From contig CANQIY010000017.1 of NCBI GenBank assembly GCA_947624125.1, forward strand, positions 1-17,122: 17,122 nt of DNA. The letters run 5' to 3'. Every line of letters begins with the position of its first letter. Within the stretch, counting starts at the first letter, position 1. The notes beneath the pieces were generated by a model. The model saw nothing but the letters and a program-made list of their open reading frames with translations. It ran no database searches and was not told where the DNA came from. The DNA is from an uncultured Bacilli bacterium (lineage in GTDB: Bacteria > Bacillota_I > Bacilli_A > RF39 > UBA660). Of this stretch, positions 1-6,002 are shown one piece after another. A program made the translations under genes and the position numbers.

Positions 1-10
1 TCTTTGGGGT

Positions 11-32
11 AAGGGGAAGTCTGCCCTTTTTT
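11..32 (+). terminator. possible weak terminator of an upstream gene
   Basis: AAGGG at 11-15 can pair with CCCTT at 24-28 around an 8-base loop, followed by a run of T to 32. The short stem and the lack of a visible upstream gene make this tentative. The rest of 33-121 is AT-rich with no feature I can support. Confidence 0.35.
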
Positions 33-121
33 AACTATTTTTAAAATAAATTTTGTTTTTTTCTTTTCAGACTAATCACTAATTTTATTATTGGCATTTT
101 TATACAAAAAAATACATTTAT

Positions 122-132
122 TATAATAGGTG
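122..132 (+). promoter_or_regulatory. -10 box fused to SD, before the VanY-like gene
   Basis: A perfect TATAAT (122-127) is followed directly by AGGTG (128-132) and the ATG at 137. A start about 7 bases after the -10 would give a leader of roughly 3 bases and would exclude the SD. No good -35 lies 16-18 bases upstream; TTGGCA at 91-96 is 25 bases away and fits better with a weak TACATT at 113-118, which would keep the SD in the transcript. Confidence 0.5.
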
Positions 133-136
133 AAAT

Positions 137-676
137 ATGAATTATATAATCCTCGTAAATAAAGAAAATGCTTTAGATAATAAATATTACCCAACTAAAT
201 TAAAGAAAATAAAATTAAAAAATCAGAATGTAGTATATTTAAATAGAATAGCTTATCGAAATTTATTGAAATTATTAAAAGATATTAATATGGAATTTAA
301 GGAAGAGATAACTATTAAAACTGGTTATCGTCCTTCTTTATCCCAAGCCTTTTTATTTAATGATAGTGGTTTAAAAAATGATGAAATAGCTAAACCTTTT
401 TACTCTGAACACCAAACTGGTTTAGCAGTTGATTTAAGTATTTATGTAAAAACAAGAGAAATAGAAAAAAATGACTGGTTAAATTACGAAGAAATTATCA
501 ATTGGCTTACAAATAATGCTCATAATTATGGTTTTATCATAAGATATCCCAAAAACAAATCATCTATTACGGGCTATCGGTATAAACCATGGCATTTAAG
601 ATATGTTGGGAAGTTAGCAACCTTTTTACATCAATATGATTTAACTTTAGAAGAATACTATGACATGTTTATTTAA
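137..676 (+). CDS. VanY-like M15 family peptidase homologue (D-Ala-D-Ala carboxypeptidase fold), altered active site
   Basis: A 179-residue protein covering essentially one M15B (VanY/LdcB) domain. Members of this family are zinc enzymes that trim D-amino acids from peptidoglycan stem peptides. The opening resembles the usual VanY entry (LVNKENALDNKYYP). A TGYRP motif is at 62-66 and the zinc motif SEHQTGLAVD at 90-99 supplies His92 and Asp99. The last ligand is His153 in PWHLRYVG (151-158). Known members have Glu just before this PWH; here the codon AAA gives Lys150. There is no signal peptide or membrane helix, which is odd for a periplasm-facing enzyme, and no plausible upstream start. It may be an inactive or cytoplasmic variant. 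Fold assignment is firm, activity doubtful. Confidence 0.85.
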   Translation: MNYIILVNKENALDNKYYPTKLKKIKLKNQNVVYLNRIAYRNLLKLLKDINMEFKEEITIKTGYRPSLSQAFLFNDSGLKNDEIAKPFYSEHQTGLAVDLSIYVKTREIEKNDWLNYEEIINWLTNNAHNYGFIIRYPKNKSSITGYRYKPWHLRYVGKLATFLHQYDLTLEEYYDMFI

Positions 677-712
677 AAATTAAAATAATGTCTTTTGTAA
701 ATAAATAATATG

Positions 713-721
713 TGATATAGT
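713..721 (+). promoter_or_regulatory. extended -10 promoter giving a leaderless mRNA
   Basis: TG at 713-714 plus TATAGT at 716-721 form an extended -10. TTGTAA at 695-700 is a possible -35 with a 15-base spacer. The predicted transcription start is 728, one base before the ATG at 729, and there is no SD upstream of that ATG. Confidence 0.5.
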
Positions 722-728
722 TATTAAT

Positions 729-1925
729 ATGGAGATAGAAATTGAAAAATTTGATAATTTAGGACGAGGATTAGGCCATAAAAATAATAAAGTTATTTTT
801 GTGGAAAAAGCTTTACCCGGCGATATAGTGGAAATAGATATAATAAAGGAAAAAAAGGATTATATCGAAGGAAAAATAAAGAAACTCATAACATCATCCA
901 AAATAAGAAAAGAACCAATATGTCCTTATTTTTTTCAGTGTGGAGGATGTACTTTTTTAAATACTTCTTTAAGTGAATCACTAGATTATAAAATAAGAAA
1001 TATTAATGAATTATTACAAAAAGAAGGAATTAATTATGAAGTATCCCAAATCATTAAAAGTAAAAAGCCTCTTAATTATCGAAATAAAATAACTTTGAAA
1101 ATTGTTAATAAAAAAATCGGTTATTTTGCTAGTGATAGTCATGATTTAGTTGAAATTGATTATTGTTATTTATGTCATGAGACAATTAATGATATCATAA
1201 AAGACATTCCTTTTTTAGGTATTAAAAATGGTCTTATAACTATCAGAGTTAATTATAAAGATGAAATTTTATTACATATTGAAAGTAAAGATAAATTAAA
1301 TAATATAGATAAGTTAAATGAATTATATAAAATTGCTGGGATTATATATAATGATGAAGTTATTTTTGGGAGTCCCTTTTTAATTGATAAAATAGGTGAT
1401 TATTTATTTAAAATAAGTTATGATGCTTTCTTTCAAGTTAATCCTTTTATTTGTGAAGAAATAGGAAACTATATAAAGGAATATACCAAAAATTCCCATA
1501 AAATAATGGATTTATATGCTGGAGTAGGAATGCTTGGTATTATGGCTAGTAATAACTTAAAAGAAGTAGTGGGAATAGAAATAGTAGAAAACGCTGTTAA
1601 AGATGCTCTCATTAATAAAAATTTTAATCATGTTGAGAATGCTAAGTTTTTTGTAGCTGATACAAAAAATATTTTAGATAAGATTACAAATAATTATGAT
1701 ACAATTATTTTAGACCCACCAAGAAGTGGTGTTAATAAAGCAGTAATAGATAAAATAAAGAAAGAAAAAATAAAAAATATTATTTATATATCGTGTCATC
1801 CCCAAACTTTAGTAAGAGATTTAAAATTATTGTATGAACAATATGAAATTAATAATATGTTATTATTTGATATGTTCGCTCAGACTAGTCATGTTGAAAG
1901 TTTTTGTGTTCTAAACTTAAGATAA
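729..1925 (+). CDS. rlmD: 23S rRNA (uracil-5-)-methyltransferase, RlmD/RlmCD (RumA/YefA) family
   Basis: Transfers a methyl group from SAM to C5 of uracil in 23S rRNA. Residues 1-55 look like a TRAM RNA-binding domain (LGRGLG at 11-16, ALPGD at 28-32). A 4Fe-4S site is formed by Cys65, Cys71 and Cys74 (CPYFFQCGGC) with Cys146 as the likely fourth ligand. The catalytic domain has FFQVNP at 234-239, the SAM loop DLYAGVGMLG at 261-270, LDPPRSGV at 328-335 and nucleophile Cys356 in SCHPQT; most relatives have SCNP there. The C-terminal QTSHVE (385-390) is also typical. At 398 residues it is a little short for the family (about 430-460), mainly from compact loops. The ATG has no SD and seems to be the first codon of the transcript. 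Which uracil(s) it modifies cannot be read from the sequence. Confidence 0.9.
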   Translation: MEIEIEKFDNLGRGLGHKNNKVIFVEKALPGDIVEIDIIKEKKDYIEGKIKKLITSSKIRKEPICPYFFQCGGCTFLNTSLSESLDYKIRNINELLQKEGINYEVSQIIKSKKPLNYRNKITLKIVNKKIGYFASDSHDLVEIDYCYLCHETINDIIKDIPFLGIKNGLITIRVNYKDEILLHIESKDKLNNIDKLNELYKIAGIIYNDEVIFGSPFLIDKIGDYLFKISYDAFFQVNPFICEEIGNYIKEYTKNSHKIMDLYAGVGMLGIMASNNLKEVVGIEIVENAVKDALINKNFNHVENAKFFVADTKNILDKITNNYDTIILDPPRSGVNKAVIDKIKKEKIKNIIYISCHPQTLVRDLKLLYEQYEINNMLLFDMFAQTSHVESFCVLNLR

Positions 1926-1973
1926 ATTTTATGAGTTTTATAGATTAATAATATTTAGAATAGGAGGGAAATA

Positions 1974-2060
1974 ATGAGTAATTTAATAAGAAAAGATGAT
2001 TATTCAAAAGTAATTAATAGTGTTATATTGGGATATAGGTCATTTTTAATGAGCAAATAG
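1974..2060 (+). CDS. candidate 28-residue small protein
   Basis: An ATG at 1974 follows a perfect AGGAGG (1962-1967) at 6-base spacing, the strongest SD in this part of the window, and opens a 28-codon frame ending in TAG. A TAGAAT -10-like box at 1956-1961 abuts the SD. The product starts MSNLIRKDDYSK and ends in FLMSK. It is basic, with no signal peptide and only a short hydrophobic patch (VINSVILGY). No family is recognised. It could be a true small protein, a leader peptide, or the surviving 5' end of a decayed gene; reading past the TAG meets another stop within a few codons. Confidence 0.4.
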   Translation: MSNLIRKDDYSKVINSVILGYRSFLMSK

Positions 2061-2089
2061 AAAGTAACAATTTTATTAAAAATGATGAA

Positions 2090-2114
2090 ATTGTCTCACC
2101 ACTAGTGAGATAAT
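2090..2114 (+). other. 10-bp hairpin after the small ORF, no U-tract
   Basis: ATTGTCTCAC (2090-2099) pairs with GTGAGATAAT (2105-2114) around the loop CACTA: ten pairs including one G-U. On the plus strand it is followed by TAAGTTGAAG, not by a T-run, so it is not a standard terminator there. On the minus strand a loosely T-rich stretch follows. Confidence 0.6.
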
Positions 2115-2136
2115 TAAGTTGAAGTATGAATGTCCT

Positions 2137-2142
2137 TATAAT
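2137..2142 (+). promoter_or_regulatory. -10 box for the small membrane protein gene
   Basis: A perfect TATAAT, with a poor -35 (TTAAGT at 2114-2119, 17-base spacer) lying at the foot of the hairpin. The predicted start near 2149 leaves a leader of 8-17 bases depending on which ATG is used. Confidence 0.45.
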
Positions 2143-2156
2143 AAAAAAATAGAAAG

Positions 2157-2486
2157 ATGGTTAAGATGGAATTATTATATGAAATTTTATTAGAAATTAT
2201 TTTTGATAGCAGTATATCTTTAGATAAATTAAAAAAAATCCCACCCTTTGTTAAATATCCCTTAGTGTGTTTAGTTATTTTGTTTTTTATCGGGGCCATT
2301 ATTTCGTTATTTATAATTGGTATTATCATTTTTGATACAAATATTTGGCTAGGTACCGCTATGATTTTATTCAGTATAGCTTTAATTATTTTAAGTATTA
2401 TGAAATATAAACAAATTTATGAATTAAAATTAAAAGAAATGAAGAAAAAGGAAAGAAAAAAGAAAAAGACAGAAAAGAAAGCCTAA
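2157..2486 (+). CDS. small two-helix membrane protein of unknown function
   Basis: A 109-residue protein with no recognised family. Residues 1-32 are amphipathic and mixed in charge. Two hydrophobic helices follow, roughly 33-59 (from YPLVCLVILFFIG) and 63-83, with a short DTNIW turn between them. The tail from about residue 84 is extremely Lys/Glu-rich (runs such as KKKERKKKKTEKKA) and must be cytoplasmic. ATG 2157 is preceded by only a weak AGAAAG; the in-frame ATG at 2166 (MELLYE) has better spacing and may be the real start. It sits between an orphan hairpin and an independently promoted gene, so it is probably monocistronic. Confidence 0.65.
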   Translation: MVKMELLYEILLEIIFDSSISLDKLKKIPPFVKYPLVCLVILFFIGAIISLFIIGIIIFDTNIWLGTAMILFSIALIILSIMKYKQIYELKLKEMKKKERKKKKTEKKA

Positions 2487-2517
2487 AGAAGAAAGTATTT
2501 TAAAAGATTTTAACAAG

Positions 2518-2526
2518 TGTTATAAT
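2518..2526 (+). promoter_or_regulatory. extended -10 promoter TGTTATAAT
   Basis: Perfect extended -10 (TG 2518-2519, TATAAT 2521-2526) with no clear -35. The predicted start near 2533 leaves an 8-base leader and cuts into the SD-like GAGTG at 2531-2535. The same nine bases occur at 9613-9621. Confidence 0.6.
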
Positions 2527-2540
2527 AATAGAGTGATAAT

Positions 2541-4055
2541 ATGACGATAGAAAAATATTTTCCGGAAAATGACCAAGGATGTATAGTTTTTGACCCCATT
2601 CCTTCTTATGAAGGGGAATGGTCTTTTTCTATTGCTAATTTAAAGAGAAATGCTAAAAAAGTTGATGGTAAAAATTTATGGGATGAATTTTTTGCAAAAA
2701 CATATTTACAACCTTTACAAAGTTATTTTAAAAATGAGTTATTTACTTATTTTAAAGTAAGAATAACCTCTTTACCTAATCAAAATGGGATAGGTAGAGT
2801 CATAAGATATAATAAAAAAGTCTTTTTTAAAGATTTATTAAAATATTTTCTTTGTGATGAATTAGATATGTATGGTTATAGTAAAGAAGATTATGCTAAA
2901 TATTTAGAAAATATTTTAAATCGAGTAAATGAAAATTATGAAAGTTTTAATTTACTCGTATCAAATGCTTTTAAAACGAAAAGAATTCGATTAGAAAAAT
3001 TAGAACAACAAGAATTTAAATCGGAATATTTTGATGCTGCAATGCTTGATTATGCCCCTTATAAAAAAGAAATGGATTTTACTTCATATATCAAAATGAT
3101 GAAAAAAATCATGAATGAATTTGAGTTAGGTCTTTTATATTTAGGTGATTTTTTTGAAAGACCAATAAATTTTAAAGAATTATATTCTCTTTTTGATAGT
3201 GATAAATTTTATTTATTATTTGCTAAAATTATTAGTGAACAAAATAAATATACTGAAAAACTCGATAATCATTTAGATAATACTTATGGTTACTTAATTC
3301 ATTATAAAAATAATTTAGAAAATTTATTACAAAATGATAAAGATTATAATCCTGTTATTGAATTTCAAATGCCTAATGAGAAACAATTTAAAAAGATAAG
3401 TAAATATGAAATATTAAATGATATAAATGGTTTATTACAAAGACATCCGGAAGCTAAATTAATTAAATTACCTGATATAAATAGTACTAATATCGATAGT
3501 TATCGAAATATTAGTTTAATTAAGAAATTAGAAGAGATTTATCAAAGTGAAGAAATCAAAGTAAATTGGGAAGTATTACCAATTGGAGAAGGAATTAAAA
3601 GATTAGTTAAAAAAAATAATCCTAATAATGCTCAAAATAAAAAAGATTTAGAAGAAAATGTTAATTTAAGAATCGAAATATTAGAAAATTCCGGATTTAT
3701 TGGCATGCCTATTAAGGGTTTAAATACTTTTAATGGTTATTATGCTTTTGTTTATGCAAGTGGCATAGTTATTTTAGAAAAATTTTTTACGAAAGATGAT
3801 GCTTTAATCCCGGCATCACATGCTGCGACTTATGTCATGAATATAGATAATTTTGTTGATATGAGTAAAATTCCTCGTATTGATTTAGTTAAAGCGATGC
3901 AAACCAAAGATATCAGTGTTAAAAGAATATTTCATACAAGTATAAATAATTGGCAAAAAAATCTTTATAAAGCAATTAATGGAACTTATCGCTTAGAAGA
4001 TGCAGTTAAGTTTATTCGTAATTTGAAAGTAGGAGATTTAAAACATGACAAATAA
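2541..4055 (+). CDS. conserved-looking protein of unknown function, 504 residues
   Basis: I do not recognise this protein. It is soluble, with no signal peptide, membrane helix, obvious nucleotide-binding loop or metal motif. Residues 1-95 are mixed alpha/beta and aromatic-rich (DPIPSYEGEWSF at 18-29). About 95-290 is mainly helical and highly charged. The last 130 residues form a denser, apparently folded domain with GFIGMPIKGLNTFNGYY, a hydrophobic strand (AFVYASGIVILEKFF) and IPASHAATYVMNIDNF. The last pattern looks like a conserved core. Its 3' end overlaps the next gene by 11 bases, so the two are co-transcribed and probably functionally linked. Base composition and codon choice match the neighbours, with no sign of recent transfer. 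Poly-Lys/Asn loops are typical of an AT-rich genome. Confidence 0.8.
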   Translation: MTIEKYFPENDQGCIVFDPIPSYEGEWSFSIANLKRNAKKVDGKNLWDEFFAKTYLQPLQSYFKNELFTYFKVRITSLPNQNGIGRVIRYNKKVFFKDLLKYFLCDELDMYGYSKEDYAKYLENILNRVNENYESFNLLVSNAFKTKRIRLEKLEQQEFKSEYFDAAMLDYAPYKKEMDFTSYIKMMKKIMNEFELGLLYLGDFFERPINFKELYSLFDSDKFYLLFAKIISEQNKYTEKLDNHLDNTYGYLIHYKNNLENLLQNDKDYNPVIEFQMPNEKQFKKISKYEILNDINGLLQRHPEAKLIKLPDINSTNIDSYRNISLIKKLEEIYQSEEIKVNWEVLPIGEGIKRLVKKNNPNNAQNKKDLEENVNLRIEILENSGFIGMPIKGLNTFNGYYAFVYASGIVILEKFFTKDDALIPASHAATYVMNIDNFVDMSKIPRIDLVKAMQTKDISVKRIFHTSINNWQKNLYKAINGTYRLEDAVKFIRNLKVGDLKHDK

Positions 4056-4515
4056 TATTTATGGTGAGTTATTGAAATATATAAAAGAAGAAATGCCTTC
4101 TTTTCAAAAAATAGTAAACATTGATAATACTCTTTCTTTAAATGTAACGGAAGATGAAATAATAAATTACTTAGAGTTTGCTAGTTTAAATTTAGAAGAG
4201 AAAATACCAATTAAAGGGAAAGTGATTATAACAGAAGGGGATGTTTTAACTATTTTAAAAGTTATCAATAGTTTAGTTAGTTTAAAGGGAAGATATACAA
4301 TATATATTAATAATGATAATATTAGTATTAATACTTATTTTGTTAATAGAGCTAATCTTATTATTGAAAATTTAAATTTAAAAGCTCATTTAATTGTCGA
4401 TTACAGTCTTAATTATAATAAATATTTAGATAAAGAAGTAACTATTGTAGGTAGTGAAGATTTTGTTATGACTGCTAAACAAGATTTTCCTTTAGGTAAT
4501 CCGGTTATTTTGTAA
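4045..4515 (+). CDS. unknown protein coupled to the upstream 504-residue protein
   Basis: A 156-residue soluble protein I cannot assign. The ATG at 4045 lies inside the last codons of the preceding gene (11-base overlap) and uses SD AGGAG at 4031-4035, so translation is probably coupled. The N-terminal 60 residues are helical and acidic. The rest looks alpha/beta with alternating hydrophobic strands (GKVIITEGDVLTILKVI, YTIYINNDNISINTYF, KAHLIVDYSL). The end, DFPLGNPVIL, is reminiscent of an oxidoreductase-like beta strand but is not diagnostic. No catalytic residues can be named. A partner or accessory subunit of the 504-residue protein is the simplest reading. Confidence 0.75.
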   Translation: MTNNIYGELLKYIKEEMPSFQKIVNIDNTLSLNVTEDEIINYLEFASLNLEEKIPIKGKVIITEGDVLTILKVINSLVSLKGRYTIYINNDNISINTYFVNRANLIIENLNLKAHLIVDYSLNYNKYLDKEVTIVGSEDFVMTAKQDFPLGNPVIL

Positions 4516-4542
4516 AAAGGTGTCTAAATTTCCAAAATAATA

Positions 4543-4583
4543 TTTAATTCCTCTTTTTTTTTAGTTAGAATTAAAAGTAGGAG
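4543..4583 (+). promoter_or_regulatory. inverted repeat, -10 box and SD before deoD
   Basis: TTTAATTC (4543-4550) and GAATTAAA (4568-4575) are a perfect 8-bp inverted repeat spanning a T-rich stretch. TAGAAT at 4566-4571 is a plausible -10 inside the right arm, and AGGAG at 4579-4583 is the SD. The predicted start near 4578 places the SD at the very 5' end. The arms could be an operator or simply an AT hairpin; there is no direct evidence for either. Confidence 0.4.
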
Positions 4584-4591
4584 ATGGTTTT

Positions 4592-5317
4592 ATGTTTATA
4601 TCAGAAAGTCCAATACATATTAATGCTGAAAAGGGAAGTATTGCGGAAGTCGTTTTGATGCCAGGTGACCCTTTACGGGCTAAATATATTGCGGAAAATT
4701 TTTTAACGGACGCGGTAAAAGTTTGTGATTTAAGAAATATGCTAGGTTTTACCGGGTTTTATAAAGGAGTAAGAGTATCTGTAATTGGTTCAGGTATGGG
4801 TATGCCTAGTATGGGAATATATGCTTGGGAATTATATCATTATTTTGATGTTAAAAAAATTATTCGAATTGGTACTTGTGGGGTTGTTAGTCCTGAAGTT
4901 TTAGTACCGGAATTAATTTTAGCAACATCATCATATAGTGAAAGTATTTTTGCATATACTTTTGATAATTATGAAGGACATCGTACTTATCCTTCGAAAG
5001 AATTAAATGAAAAAATAATTGCTTGTGCTAAAGATTTAAATTATAAACTTCACATTGGGGATATTACAACTATGGATGTTTTTGGTCCTTATATTGATTA
5101 TGACCGTGTTTTAAATCGTATTCCTAAAGATGTTAAGCCAATTGGTGAAGAAATGGAAGCATTTGCTTTGTTTCATATAGCTAAACATTTTAATAGGGAA
5201 GCATCATGTCTTTTAACTGCTGTTGACTCTAAATTTAGTGATGTCGTTTTAAGTGGAGAAGAGAGAGAAAAAAGTTTAAATGATATGATAACTCTTGCTT
5301 TAGAGGCTATTTTATAG
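4592..5317 (+). CDS. deoD: purine nucleoside phosphorylase, DeoD type
   Basis: Cleaves purine (deoxy)nucleosides with phosphate to free base and (deoxy)ribose-1-phosphate in the cytoplasmic purine salvage pathway. The 241 residues are about the normal DeoD length. Residues matching known hexameric PNP sites: His9 (PIHINAEKG), Gly25 and Arg29 in MPGDPLRAKYIAENF, Arg48 in LRNMLGFTG, Arg92 in IRIGTCG, EEMEA at 186-190 giving Glu187 and Glu189, Asp212 in AVDSK, and Arg225 in SGEEREKS. All phosphate, ribose and base contacts therefore seem present. Start is supported by AGGAG at 8-base spacing. The end carries the promoter of the next gene. No pentose-phosphate or cytidine deaminase genes accompany it, so it stands apart from the usual deo operon. 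Confidence 0.95.
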   Translation: MFISESPIHINAEKGSIAEVVLMPGDPLRAKYIAENFLTDAVKVCDLRNMLGFTGFYKGVRVSVIGSGMGMPSMGIYAWELYHYFDVKKIIRIGTCGVVSPEVLVPELILATSSYSESIFAYTFDNYEGHRTYPSKELNEKIIACAKDLNYKLHIGDITTMDVFGPYIDYDRVLNRIPKDVKPIGEEMEAFALFHIAKHFNREASCLLTAVDSKFSDVVLSGEEREKSLNDMITLALEAIL

Positions 5318-5323
5318 TATAAT
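5295..5323 (+). promoter_or_regulatory. sigma-A-type promoter inside the end of deoD
   Basis: TTGCTT (5295-5300), 17 bases, then TATAAT (5318-5323), which begins immediately after the deoD TAG. This is one of only two promoters here with both boxes at ideal spacing. The predicted start near 5330 gives a 21-base leader including SD AGGGGTG (5339-5345). Confidence 0.65.
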
Positions 5324-5350
5324 AACTCATTGTTTTTCAGGGGTGATTAT

Positions 5351-5965
5351 GTGGATAATAGTGAATTATTAACTTTATTAAAAGAATATCAAAAAACGAA
5401 AGATAAAAAAATACTTGCTAAAATTTATTTAGCTAATAAAGGTTTAGTATATCATTTTGCCGATAAATATCATGGCGAAGGAATTGAAAGAGCCGACTTA
5501 GAATCTATTGGAACAATTGCTTTAATCACGGCAATTCAAAAATTTGACTGGCAAAAATATCCCATTACTTTATTTGGTCATTTTGCTTATATTTTAATAA
5601 ATAATAGTATTATTAGTGAACTTAATAATTATAAACATTATAATAAAATAAAACTTGATTTTCTAAATAATCCTAATAGTTTAGATATTCCTGAGTTTGT
5701 TCAACGTGATTTAGAAAATACAGATATCATGGATGATGTTTATTATGATATGTTGAAAGATAAATTAAAATTATATTTAAAAAAATTAAATATAACCGAA
5801 AGAAAACTTTTATTTTTAAGATATAAAATGGATATGACACAAAAAGAAATAGTTGATATTTTAGGTATGAAAAGTAGAGCTAATGTAGCTTATCATGAAA
5901 AAAGAATTTTAAAAAAATTAAAAACTCCCCAATTAGAAAGAGAGTTACATGATTTTTTAAATTAA
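5351..5965 (+). CDS. small sigma-70 family RNA polymerase sigma factor
   Basis: A 204-residue alternative sigma factor. GTG at 5351 is preferred over the upstream TTG at 5330 because AGGGGTG sits 5 bases before it and the product then begins MDNSELLTLLKEY, a normal region 1.2 lead-in. Region 2 is at about 29-92: NKGLVYHFADKYHGEGIERADLES shortened here to its core GIERADLESIG, then IALITAIQKFD (56-66) and the TLFGHFAYILIN recognition helix. Region 4 is at about 145-193, with a helix-turn-helix around 163-185 (TQKEIVDILGM). Region 3 is short or missing: a loop rich in Asn and Asp joins the two. It resembles SigB/SigF/SigH-like factors more than ECF ones. No anti-sigma gene is adjacent. Its targets and trigger cannot be told from here. 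Confidence 0.85.
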   Translation: MDNSELLTLLKEYQKTKDKKILAKIYLANKGLVYHFADKYHGEGIERADLESIGTIALITAIQKFDWQKYPITLFGHFAYILINNSIISELNNYKHYNKIKLDFLNNPNSLDIPEFVQRDLENTDIMDDVYYDMLKDKLKLYLKKLNITERKLLFLRYKMDMTQKEIVDILGMKSRANVAYHEKRILKKLKTPQLERELHDFLN

Positions 5966-5997
5966 AAAGTGGATAAGAAATTTTCTTATCCCTTTTA
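5964..5997. terminator. bidirectional terminator between convergent genes
   Basis: GGATAAGAA (5971-5979) pairs with TTCTTATCC (5983-5991) around a 3-base loop; AAAAG and CTTTT extend the stem past one bulged T. TTTT follows on the plus strand, and AAAAA at 5964-5968 is a T-run on the minus strand, so it can end both the sigma gene and the pyrophosphatase gene. Confidence 0.85.
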
Positions 5998-6002
5998 TAT
6001 TA

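Noticed and set aside
2090..2114. Hairpin 2090-2114 as an intrinsic terminator
   Set aside because: No T-run follows on the plus strand; the stem is real but termination is not supported.
2114..2329. Minus-strand open frame of 71 codons
   Set aside because: It lies opposite the small membrane protein gene, has no SD or family likeness, and its Ile/Lys-rich product mirrors the hydrophobic codons of the plus strand.
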